A stretch of DNA of 27,723 nucleotides from Phallusia fumigata (Eukaryota; Chordata; Ascidiacea; Phlebobranchia; Ascidiidae). The DNA lies in contig QXVZ01030485.1 of the NCBI GenBank assembly GCA_008931825.1, positions 1 through 27,723 of the forward strand, read 5' to 3'. Positions 1 through 9,292 of this stretch are shown here, in pieces (position 1 is the stretch's first letter; every line of letters starts with the position of its first letter). A model generated the notes under the pieces. The model saw nothing but the letters and a program-made list of their open reading frames with translations. It did no database searches and was not told the origin of the DNA. The position numbers and the translations under genes were made by a program.

Positions 1-2250
1 GTGTTCTCGTCTTTGCCCACTCTTGGCAAAAGGTTGGTATATTATTCATTTGTAGGCTGGAAGCGGTGGCCAAGGCAACCTTAAAGCCTACAGAACTAAG
101 ATAATAATGCAACTCTGTTTCTCTGGCAGCAAAACTTATGCGATTAGGTCAAAAGCATGACAGCACAAATGATTCTTATTTGATTTATTTGACAAAAACA
201 GTCTTTAACCAAGTCCAACTGCCAACTGTTACACTCTTTAAAGCAAAAGCAGCATGTCTTTGAGATTTAAAATTTGTATAGATCCACTCAGTCCAATCAG
301 CACTAGAAAGGTTCTGTTTATAAGTGCATGGTTCAAAATGATTGCTAAACTAGAAGGGTGGTTTACCATGTATACATATACATTCTGCATGCACTATTAC
401 CAAATTTAAACAGGAGATGTATTTCCAACATTATTTTACATTGGGTCTTATAGTTACCTAAGGTTTTTATAGCATGATTATTTCTGCAGGCAGAAACCCC
501 ACACAAGCAAATGTACATTATGCACTTTTCTAAATACATTTCGGACATTGTTTAGTAATTTGACCAATTTCAGGGTGTTAATGGGGAAGCTGCTGGGGCT
601 ATAGGGAAAAACACACCAATTAATGTGCCACAATGAAATGTTCTACAAACTGTCCAAATTTCTCCATATTCAAACATCGTTCAGTAATTTGACCCATTTT
701 AGAGGGGTAGTAGTACTGGGGTTACTGCTGTTCTACAAACCATTTAAATTTCATTAACATTGGACAATGTTTAATAATTCAACCCATTTTAGGGTAGGGA
801 AAATCAAAAGTTAAACGACATTGACCCAAACTGAGGTGAAATAAAATCTCATCCAATTTAAGGTATTTCAAGAGTTTCACAATCGTTAGACGACAAACAG
901 AACAATGCAATTTAGAATACCCTTGTTGCATCAAATTGAGCAAAAACAATTCAATTTATAAGTTTTTTTATTATATTATACCTTTACATACCGTTTTTGA
1001 TGGTAATTTTACCCATTTGAAGGGGGTAGCAACAGAAAAATTTTCTTCTGTTCAGACATTGTTCCATAGTTTGACACATTGCTGGAACAATGGACACACA
1101 CATCAAAACAACTAACCACATTGAGTCATGACCAAACCCAAATATCATTGCTTTTGCACATTGTTTAACAATTCAAACACAAAAGAGTACTACAAAGCTG
1201 GTTGTTTGTTTGTTTTATTTTTATCCTCGTGGAGGCGGAACAACGCCTGAATGCGCTGTGCTCATTATGAGTCCGCTGTCGAGCTACCTGCTTCATTGCA
1301 GTTCCGTTGAATCATTTTTTATTTGATTTTTTGGATTTTTGAATTTGGTGACTTCAATTTGGGTCAACCCATCGGGTTCCTCTCGGTTGGAGCAATGCCG
1401 CTTAAGTTTCTTGCTCAGGGAAACACAAGCGACCGAGATGGGATTAAAACCCAAAGNCGGTAGACGCATCTGGTGTGAATCGGCCTTAATGCGCATAATG
1501 AGTTCACTGTCGAGCTACCTGCCTCATTGCAGTTCCGTTGGATCATTTTTGTTTGATTTTTTTTAATTTTTGGGGCTTCAATTTGTGTCAACCCATCGGG
1601 TTCCACTGGGTTGGAGCAATGCCGCTTAAGTTTCTTGCGGGGGGAAACACAAGCGACCGAGATGGGATTAAAACCCAAAGGCCAAAACCTTGTGTGTACA
1701 AGGCAGTCACGCTAACCAGTCGGCCATCTTGGCGGTTCAGTAGATTGGTAATGTTTTTCATATCCCACAGGATCAAACAATTAACCAGAAAGCCTAGGTG
1801 ATTAACTAGAGTAAAATAGATGTGGATTTACCACTATTTTTTGAGCACAAAGAATATGTGTTTAAAGTGTTTCTCTCGTAATTGATTTAAGATTACAACA
1901 ACATGCTACTGCACTATCCTTTCCCAATCAGTTTAATAAGCATTTTTGTAAATTAAAAGTGAGATAATAGATATTTAGGGCACAGAAATTTTGTCAGGTT
2001 GGGAAAAACTTGGTTTAAACAAGCAAATTGAAAAAATGTAAGTTTTCTTTAATTTTTCACAAAATGAAGTTAATGGTACCCTTGTAACTGTATATAAATG
2101 TGGAAAAGTTGCATAAAATTTAGAAATCTAGGGAATGTTACCTTGGTAGTTAAAATCTTCTTTAAATCCCTGTAATTTCCTTTCCTTTTTTTCTTCCTCA
2201 CTTGATACTTGACTCGATGCACGTTTTTTTATTGCTCGTTTTCTAGCCAT
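1..2250 (-). CDS. Unrecognised basic protein, first two coding exons (5' part of gene)
   Basis: Exon 1 runs from an ATG at 2250 down to 2142 and encodes 36 residues, beginning MARKRAIKKRASSQVSSEEE and ending EDFNYQ. It is followed by a GTAACA donor and ends in phase 1. The only matching exon I see is 87-1: an acceptor (ctgtag) precedes GC TTT AAG, which completes the split glycine codon and stays open to the window edge (GFKVALATASSLQMNNIPTF, then CQEWAKTRT). The N-terminus is Lys/Arg-rich followed by an acidic Ser/Glu stretch, as in many nuclear or nucleolar proteins, but I recognise no family. The intron (88-2141) is long for this window because it holds SINE copies and tandem repeats. The gene is divergent from TMEM43. 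Exon 1 is fairly convincing; linking it to 1-87 rests on phase and reading frame only. Confidence 0.5.
540..1175. repeat. Degenerate tandem repeat
   Basis: A motif close to ACATTGTTTAGTAATTTGAC followed by CCATTTTAGGG recurs near 546, 675, 763, 1056 and 1155, separated by roughly 90-290 bases of diverged sequence that often contains GGGGTAG and CTGTTCTACAAAC. The copies are too diverged for a recent satellite. No coding potential is seen. It lies in the long intron of the minus-strand gene. Confidence 0.5.
1240..1456 (-). mobile_element. SINE body, head-less copy
   Basis: This segment is a diverged copy of the SINE at 1494-1745. It shares the blocks GTCGAGCTACCTG, CAACCCATCGGGTTCC, GCAATGCCGCTTAAGTTTCT and GGATTAAAACC. 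The tRNA-like head expected beyond 1456 is absent because the copy stops exactly at the single N at 1457. The two copies differ by well over 10 percent, more than the allelic duplicates elsewhere, so they look like two different SINE insertions brought together at a contig join rather than one locus counted twice. Confidence 0.6.
1494..1745 (-). mobile_element. tRNA-derived SINE
   Basis: Read on the minus strand, 1745 to about 1660 resembles a tRNA. An A-box-like TGGCCGACTGG is at 1726-1716, followed by GTTAGCGTGACTG. A 5-bp anticodon-like stem (CCTTG/CAAGG around a 6-base loop) lies at 1703-1688, and a degraded B box GGTTTTAATCC at 1675-1665. The A-to-B spacing of about 40 bases suits an internal RNA polymerase III promoter. 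A tRNA-unrelated body follows down to about 1494 and is shared with the copy at 1240-1456. Composite SINEs are known from Ciona; whether this is that family needs a library search. I found no clear target-site duplication. Confidence 0.65.
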
Positions 2251-2694
2251 TTTTTACTAAATGCCGAAATAATAAAGTCTAGCAATTAAAACAAAAAATA
2301 TACTTAACATTTCACAAACTTCAGTACAGCTACTATACAGCAATTATTAACAACGAAGAGTAACAAACCAACACCAATAAAATACATTCAAAAGATAGTA
2401 TTGGTCGCATTTTTCGCGCGCAAACGTAAAAATAAAAACACCCTAAAACGCAACAGGTAACAGCAACTGTTTTCTGTTTGGGAAAAAATTTACAAACTGA
2501 TGTTGAACATGTTATTTTTATTTTTGTAAGAACGCAAATTGTTTGTTTATAAATTGAAAGAATAAACCCTTTTTTTCAAATATTAACAGCCTGTATAGTT
2601 GTATGGGTTGTTTTTATTTGCTGACTCATCCAAACTGCGCTTGTGAATCAGCGAAAATGTTTCTTGTACACTGTACTTGTACGTACGTTGTACC

Positions 2695-3112
2695 CAGGGT
2701 TGCCTGTTTCAGAAGTTTGGCCGAATTTCAAAGTACTGGCCGAAAAAAAATTGGGTTGGCCGAGAAATAAAATTTGGCCAAATTTTTCTTTAATCATTAT
2801 ATTGCCACATTTTAGCAATCTGGTCACTTCATTAAGGCGGTTGATGTGTCCGTATACCACAACAACTGTCTGTATACACACAAATTGCTTCTTATCTTAC
2901 GTAGCTTTTGTTTTAGTGTTGCATTGGTTTAGCTTTACAAATTTCTATCGTTAGTCGAAAGTCGAAACTCCTGTCTAAAGCGGTTTGTGACATCTTTCGT
3001 TGAAAAACAAGTACATTTTAGTGTTAACAAGCTGTTTGCTCTTGAAAGTAGAATTTGGCCGAATTTTGTCAACTGTTTGGCTGAATTTTGAAATTTAAAC
3101 CTGGCAACCCTG
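2695..3112. mobile_element. Non-autonomous hAT-like element (about 418 bp)
   Basis: The left end CAGGGTTGCC (2695) and right end GGCAACCCTG (ending 3112) form a perfect 10-bp terminal inverted repeat beginning CAGGG, typical of hAT elements. The 8 bases outside each end (GTTGTACC on the left, CTTGTATC on the right) match at 6 of 8, compatible with an eroded 8-bp target-site duplication. Inside, the motif TGGCCGAA/TTTGGCCGAATTT is repeated several times near both ends, like subterminal repeats. There is no transposase reading frame. The insertion sits about 140 bp upstream of the TMEM43 start codon, between two divergent genes. Confidence 0.65.
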
Positions 3113-3250
3113 CTTGTATCTTACTTGCGGTTCTCGCTGAAAACAAACATTGTGTCAGAAACAAACATATTGTGTTTAAAAAACAAAATTATCAGACATA
3201 AGGTCGTCCATAGTACTGTTTGATAGATAGACTTTTGTTGTAAATCCCAA

Positions 3251-4664
3251 ATGGCTGAAACCACCCGCGTTTCATGGAAAAGAAAGTCAACGTTTTTAGA
3301 AAGAATTGGAAAAAGTCTGGCGGGAATAGTTGTTGGCATAGCACTGTTTCTTATTTCTTTTGTAATTCTTTACTATAATGAAGTAAGTAAATTTATCAGG
3401 TGTTAATTTTTTCAGTATTCGCTGAATGGCATATTAATGGTTACTGTGACTGGCATTGTTCCATTTCTATGCAGATTTTATACACTTCCTCCCTCTCATG
3501 TACCTTGTGTTTTCTGGAAAATACTATTTATATTTGCAAAATTTAGAACAAATTCAGCACTGCCTATAGAATACAAGAAGTTGTTTAATTAGTTGTTTCT
3601 TCTGTGTCGGAAACTAGTTGTGGCTAACAACCTTCCAAATAAAAAACAATGTTTGTGCAGAAAACATCCGTTGAAGTGAGTGAAATGTTAGATGAAGCAA
3701 GACACCTGGTAGTTGTTTTGGACCCCACCAAGGTGCCACTATACAACAATCATTTGGTGTTCCACAGCGGCTTTCTTAACACAGACAAGGTGTAGTATAT
3801 TAACCAAACACTGCAATGCAATAGTTCACAAGTTTTGTGTTTTTTCGTGACAGAAAATATTGGACAATGTGTATCCAGTATCGTTTCCCTGTGTAAAGTT
3901 AAAACGTGTTGTGGAAATGTATCAATGGGTTGAACATTCAGATGTTAAAGAAATAGATGAAGGTGATGAAATTCGTCATGAAACAACATATTATTATGAA
4001 ACTGAATGGTCATCATCACTTGTGAACAGCCAAACTTTTGCAGAAGAGCTTGGTCATAGAAATCCAAGGTAATATTTAAAGTATATTTTGATTGTTTAAA
4101 TACCACATACATGTATACACATATTTTTTTTACATGTCTTTCGAAGCAAACAACACAGTGATTGGGTTACCAAAATTCAAATATGTTGAAACGTGAATTA
4201 TTTAATAAATGTTGTTCCGCATATCATAGCATGCCATGTAATCTGGCTAAGCTTTCTGCGTTACCAGGATTGATGCATTTTTTGTCTTGACTTAATTACT
4301 CCATTTCTCTTTTAATGTAAGTGGCTATTTCACATTTTGTAGATTTCGTTATATTGTGTACATTGAATAAATATATGTTTTTGTTGTTTTTTTCTTCAAC
4401 AAATTTGATCTTTAATTAATCCTGTCCCTAAAACTATGTGCATGTACTTTAAGTTTAGCGCAATGTATTGTTCCTAATGTTACCTTTTTTGTTGTTGCAG
4501 AAAAAAATCTAAAATTTGTTGTTTTTGTTCAGTAATTCTCCTATTTTGTTGCAGGTTATTTCCCTTGGAAAACTTGGAATATGTTGCAAAGTTTGTCTCA
4601 GTTGATGGTTTGCAACTTTCACAACCATTTATTAATCAAATCTCTTGGTTTGAACAAATTAAAA
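3251..4664 (+). CDS. TMEM43: TMEM43 (LUMA), first copy, 5' part only
   Basis: TMEM43 is a conserved multi-pass protein of the ER and inner nuclear membrane. Coding exons are 3251-3382, 3661-3789, 3854-4068 and 4554-4664; the phases agree and all junctions are GT-AG. Exon 1 opens [20 protein letters not shown] and contains the N-terminal membrane segment (about residues 24-42, [19 protein letters not shown]). Exon 3 carries the family signature [13 protein letters not shown], then the YYYETEWSS and GHRNPR blocks, which align directly with vertebrate TMEM43. The copy stops mid-exon 4 at the N at 4665. The C-terminal half with the remaining membrane helices is missing. It differs from the copy at 5074-6638 by scattered substitutions (for example Glu versus Lys in the GDEIRHE block and Lys versus Gln at the end of exon 2), which looks allelic. 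Confidence 0.85.
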
Positions 4665-4690
4665 NGTGGAGTTTTGATGTAGCAAAAAAA

Positions 4691-7600
4691 TTACTGAACG
4701 TACTTCATCATATTCAACCATTCTGAGATAAGAATAATACGTTACAGATTGATTTTATCTACTACTATGTCAATATTTTACCCACCTTCGTAATCGAGCA
4801 TTCCGTCTTGATTTTTGTCACCGTCGTTCATCATTTCGTCTACTTCCCACTTTTCGATACATTCGCCAGTTCCTTCCATTGCCACCTGGTAATTAGAAAT
4901 GCAAAGCATGGGACAGCATCATACGAGATTGAAACTTTTATTTCTGTAAAGTTTTACNCTTGCTGAAAACAAACATTGTGTCAGAAACAAGCATATTGTG
5001 TTTAAAAAAAAAATTATCAGACAAGGTCGTCCATAATACTGTTTGATAGATAGACTTTTGTTGTAAATCCCAAATGGCTGAAACCACCTGCGTTTCATGG
5101 AAAAGAAAGTCAACGTTTTTAGAAAGAATTGGAAAAAGTCTGGCGGGAATAGTTGTTGGCATAGCACTGTTTCTTATTTCTTTTGTAATTCTTTACTATA
5201 ATGAAGTAAGTAAATTTATCAGGTGTTAATTTTTTCAGTGTTCGCTGAATGGCATACTAATGGTTACTGTGACTGGCATTGTTCCATTTCTGTACAGATA
5301 TTATACACTTCCTCCCACTCATGTACCTTGTGTTTTCTGGAAAATACTTTTTATATTTGCAAAATTGAGAACAAATTCAGCACTGCCTATAGCATACAAG
5401 AAGTTTTTTAATTAGTTGTTTCTTCTGTGTCGGAAACTAGTTGTGGCTAACAACCTTCCAAATAAAAAACAATGTTTGTGCAGAAAACATCCGTTGAAGT
5501 GAGTGAAATGTTAGATGAAGCAAGACGTCTGGTAGTTGTTTTGGACCCCACCAAGGTGCCACTATACAACAATCATTTGGTGTTCCACAGCGGCTTTCTT
5601 AACACAGACCAGGTGTAGTATATTAACCAAACACTGTAATGCAATAGTTCACAAGTTTTGTGTTTTTTCGTGACAGAAAATATTGGACAATGTGTATCCA
5701 GTATCGTTTCCCTGTGTAAAATTAAAACGTGTTGTGGAAATGTATCAATGGGTTGAACATTCAGATGTTAAAGAAATAGATGAAGGTGATAAAATTCGTC
5801 ATGAAACAACATATTATTATGAAACTGAATGGTCATCATCACTTGTGAACAGCCAAACTTTTGCAGAAGAGCTTGGTCATAGAAATCCAAGGTAATATTT
5901 AAAGTATATGTTGATTGTTTAAATACCACATACATGTATACATATATTTTTTTACATGTCTTTGGAAGCAAACAACACAGTGATTGGGTTACCAAAATTC
6001 AAATATGTTGAAACGTGAATTATTTAATAAATGTTGTTTCACATATCATAGCATGCCATGTAATCTGGCTAAGCTTTCTGCGTTACCAGGATTGATGCAT
6101 TTTTTGTCTTGACTTAATTACTCCATTTCTCTTTTAATGTAAGTGGCTATTTCACATTTTGTAGATTTCGTTATATTGTGTACATTGAATAAATATATGT
6201 TTTTGTTGTTTTTTTCTTCAACAAATTTGATCTTTAATTAATCCTGTCCCTAAAACTATGTGCATGTACTTTAAGTTTAGCGCAATGTATTGTTCCTAAT
6301 GTTACCTTTTTTGTTGTTGCAGAAAAAAATCTAAAATTTGTTGTTTTTGTTCAGTAATTCTCCTATTTTGTTGCAGGTTATTTCCCTTGGAAAACTTGGA
6401 ATATGTTGCAAAGTTTGTCTCAGTTGATGGTTTGCAACTTTCACAACCATTTATTAATCAAATCTCTTGGTTTGAACAAATTAAAAACCTTCCACCAACT
6501 TCTAAAGATGGGGAGCAAACTCATAACCAGTTTTATTACAAGGGTGGGGATCCAACTGAACCAGTGGTTGGTGATTACAGGGTTTCATTTCAGTGTGCTG
6601 GTGTATCTGATTTGTCAGAACAAGATCTTGCAGACAGGGTGAGTAATTGAGGTGGGAGAGTCAAGAGATAAAAGTNAGCCAAATTTGTTTTGAGTGTTTT
6701 CATAGTTTGTTCACCTTGAGTTCATCCCAGTCGATAAATCCATCGCCGTTAAGATCGAAAAGGCGGAAAGCTTCCGACAATTCTTTCTCGTCTCGTTCTG
6801 GAATTTTCGCCTCCTGGTCCGCTTGCATTTGCCTATACATCATCAGACAAAACTCTTCAAAGTCGATAGTTCCACTTCCTTTGTGAGAAAAAGCAAAATC
6901 TTGCTGCTATGCATTCGTGGTTAATCGATATTATTTTGTCATGTAACATGGTATACAAAAAATTAGCCGAAGATAAACTGTTTCGAAAATCAGCACAAGC
7001 AACATGAGCGCATAGCGAGTCGTCCAGTAAGCGAAATTTTAACGTTGGTAAATGCAAATATGACAAATAATACAGCAAGATGCGATAATTGAGTGCAGAC
7101 AAGAAGTGCAAAAAAACTACCAAAAAATATATTTCTTTGGAGTTTGTTATTAAAAAGCATTTTTTTCTGGCTTAATAACTGGCAAATTGGAAATCAAATT
7201 CATGCAACTTTGTACCACACAGTACTGTGCTAAGTGCACAGTTACCAAACCTTGATTCATGCATGTAGATGTCTTGTTTGTGGTCATGACATTGATGGTC
7301 GTGTTTACAGTTGATAAGTAATGAGCGGTGTATACTGACCGTCAATGTCAACTTCCTCGATCATTTCACGAAGGTCATTATCAGTGGGAGTTTGGCCCAA
7401 CATTCTCATAACTTTACCCAGTTCTTTAGTGGTAATTGTACCATCTTCCGAATCGGTGACGAAAATATCGAAAGCGGCCTTAAATTCTGCACAGCAAAAA
7501 TCATGCAAACTATAAGAAGTTTAAAACGTAAAACCAGGGAACGGGCATTTCAGGTTTCTGTTCAAGCATCGCTCATAAAAGGGACGTGCGAGCAATTCTG

Positions 7601-8050
7601 TCCGTAAGGAGTGGTCCGGGACCAAACTCACCATCCATATCAACCTCATCGACCATTTCCTTTAGTTCCTGGTCGGTTGGAGTTTGCCCGAGAATTCGCA
7701 TTACTGTGCCTAACTCTTTAATGGTGATCGTACCATCATCAGAATCGGCTGTGAATACCTCGAAGGCCGCCTTAAATTCTGTTTAATCGGGGTAAGTATA
7801 TACGTTCATGGATTGCAGACAAACAAACGAAAAGTATTCACCATTTAAGTAGCATTGCCCTATTTTATGCTTATTTTTGTACTACTGTTTTCGTCTTTGA
7901 GATTACGTTCAAGATATTTCCAACTTACCACATTTTTGCTCGTCAGATAATTGTACTTCCTGTGAATAAAATAAGTGAGTAAACAACAGATAACTTTCCG
8001 TTGTAAATTCTGTCTAAACGAAAAATGAACACTTAACTTACCATCGACAT
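4691..8050 (-). CDS. Troponin C, complete, with alternative third exons
   Basis: Troponin C is the calcium sensor of the muscle thin filament. The exons are 8050-8042 (MSM), 7959-7929, a third exon chosen from 7778-7632 or 7486-7340, 6878-6715, 4885-4786 and 4722-4691 (ending KYVQ, stop). Every junction is GT-AG and every phase fits, giving 160 residues, the usual troponin C length. Site I (residues 24-35) lacks the first calcium-ligand Asp and has an inserted residue, as in vertebrate cardiac troponin C, so it is predicted not to bind calcium. Sites II (60-71, [12 protein letters not shown]), III (104-115, [12 protein letters not shown]) and IV (140-151, [12 protein letters not shown]) keep all ligands. 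Intron 4 (6714-4886) is interrupted by a TMEM43 copy between two single N bases, probably a scaffold error. Confidence 0.9.
5074..6638 (+). CDS. TMEM43: TMEM43 (LUMA), second copy, 5' two-thirds
   Basis: Exons are 5074-5205, 5484-5612, 5677-5891 and 6377-6638, the same structure as the copy at 3251, with complete exon 4 ending at a GTGAGT donor in phase 0. Exon 4 continues past where the first copy stops and encodes the block [18 protein letters not shown], which matches the vertebrate GDLRVSF region. Exons for the C-terminal region, about 170 residues with three further membrane helices in vertebrates, do not follow: 37 bases after the donor the sequence reaches the N at 6676 and becomes troponin C intron 4. 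The copy is bounded by N bases at 4958 and 6676. It is best read as the second haplotype of the same gene misplaced in the scaffold, not as a real tandem duplicate. Confidence 0.85.
7340..7486 (-). CDS. Troponin C alternative exon 3, distal version
   Basis: This 147-nt exon has an acceptor tgtgcag and a donor GTCAGT. It encodes [16 protein letters not shown], then [16 protein letters not shown] and [17 protein letters not shown], that is, helix A, defunct site I, helix B and the start of site II. Length and splice phases are the same as in the exon at 7632-7778, and the proteins match at 35 of 49 positions. It resembles the vertebrate cardiac sequence ([12 protein letters not shown]) slightly more. 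The donor is a weaker match to consensus than that of the proximal exon. Confidence 0.85.
7632..7778 (-). CDS. Troponin C alternative exon 3, proximal version
   Basis: This is the 147-nt counterpart of 7340-7486, separated from it by a 145-nt intron. It has an acceptor aaacag and a strong GTGAGT donor. It encodes [16 protein letters not shown], then [16 protein letters not shown] and [17 protein letters not shown]. Including both exons would stay in frame but would insert a second helix A-site I-helix B unit, so use of one or the other is expected. In ascidians, alternative third exons of a troponin C gene giving stage-specific muscle isoforms have, as I recall, been described. Confidence 0.85.
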
Positions 8051-8090
8051 GATTCGGTTTTGACTTTACACAACCTGCGAAGAAAGTTAC

Positions 8091-8500
8091 AGAACGTTGT
8101 AGGCGTCGTTGTAAGAGAGCTAGACGTATTGAGCAGGAGAATGTCAGCGACAACTGGTGCTGATTACGAAGAACGCAAATGTGTCGATGACGTAAGCGAT
8201 AAGGATAGTTGCAGAAGTAGGGCCTGGGTTGTGCATTGTCGATCCCTGAACGATTCTACGTCACCCCCGCTTTAACACCACACACACAACACTATCTAAA
8301 ACGCCAAACTTTGTGTGTATTGTTACATAGGTTTATCGTGCATCCTGCAGACATAATTATTCTTACACGTTTAATTACATTTTTGGGAGTTTGTTTTAAG
8401 GTAAAATCTTTTAGTGGAATGTTACAAACAATGCTTAGATCTAAAATCCGGAATGATTTGTTGTTTGCTAGTTTTGCGGGTATTATATGACAGCTGATCG
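8091..8500 (-). promoter_or_regulatory. Candidate muscle control region of troponin C
   Basis: Upstream of the troponin C ATG (8050) are a CRE-type site TGACGTAA at 8188-8195, a second CRE-type TACGTCA at 8257-8263, a T-box-type TTAACACC (GGTGTTAA on the gene strand) at 8272-8279, and E boxes CAACTG at 8151-8156 and CAGCTG at 8491-8496. CRE, Tbx6-type and MyoD E-box sites are the known combination in ascidian muscle gene enhancers. That the sites are present is seen; that they act here is inferred from this gene's expected expression. No clear TATA box was found. Confidence 0.45.
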
Positions 8501-8536
8501 TATTTTAGGAATGGACTTCGTTTCCTATAATCTAGC

Positions 8537-9021
8537 ATGCCTCGTAAAAAGTCAAACAAATCATCAATTAGTGCCAAAAGGAAATATTTGTTTAAACCTA
8601 AGCGGCGGCGTCAGCACAATATAGAAAGTGCCAGTCACTTTAGCTAAGTTTCGTTAATTTACGGTATGGACCCGTGTACTGTTTTTTTGCTGCTTATCAG
8701 GATATAACTGGACGAAATCCTTGTTTTCTTTGAATAATGCCATGATGAAGTGCATTATTTATTTTGAATGACCTTTTACGTATTTCGTCACTAATACTAT
8801 GATGTTCAACATTTTGTTTTCTTGACTTCATAATTACCGTAACATATGTCATTTGACAGAAACACCGGTATGACCAAAAATGCCTGGAATATACAGTTTT
8901 TTCATTGTACGTTTTGTCCTAGGAAACATTTCTACATTTTTTTGTAGGGCGCGTGGACTTTACAAAGCCAGCGTTGAGTGTCGCAAAGATTCGTAAAGTG
9001 AGGAAGAAACAAGAAATTTAA
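8537..9021 (+). CDS. Possible small, very basic protein (uncertain)
   Basis: ATG at 8537 opens a 36-codon frame (MPRKKSNKSSISAKRKYLFK, then PKRRRQHNIESASHFS) ending with TAA at 8645-8647. Further on, a good acceptor (tttttttgtag, ending at 8947) precedes 8948-9021, open in one frame to a stop (RVDFTKPALSVAKIRKVRKK, then QEI). Both pieces are rich in Lys/Arg and could be two exons of one small nucleolar or ribosome-linked protein, but the only donors in phase, such as GTGCCA near 8627, are weak. The two may be unrelated chance frames. The region 9022-9292 shows nothing recognisable. Confidence 0.25.
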
Positions 9022-9292
9022 ACAAAACAACAATTAGCAAGCATCTTCATATAGAACACATCACACGACAAATACCTTGATTACAAAAAGTGAATGTCCA
9101 CCGAGATAAAAAAAAGTTATGGCAATACGCAGGTTCTATTTCAAGATATTAGATATTTGGGAGGATTTTCCTTCCCAAATGACATTTCCATGCAACGACA
9201 CGCTTCCTTTTAGATGTTAAAAGCCGTTAACAAATGCAAAGGAACAATCAAGAAACAATTAGTTGCAAAAACACATAAAAATACGACATTTT

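Noticed and set aside
1339-1801. Open frames on both strands across the SINE copies
   Set aside because: They arise from non-coding SINE sequence and one crosses the N at 1457; no protein motifs.
3251-6638. True tandem duplication of TMEM43
   Set aside because: The second copy begins and ends exactly at single N bases, splits troponin C, and differs only at allelic levels including in the introns.
7311-7786. Plus-strand frames over the EF-hand exons
   Set aside because: They are antisense to the two alternative troponin C exons.
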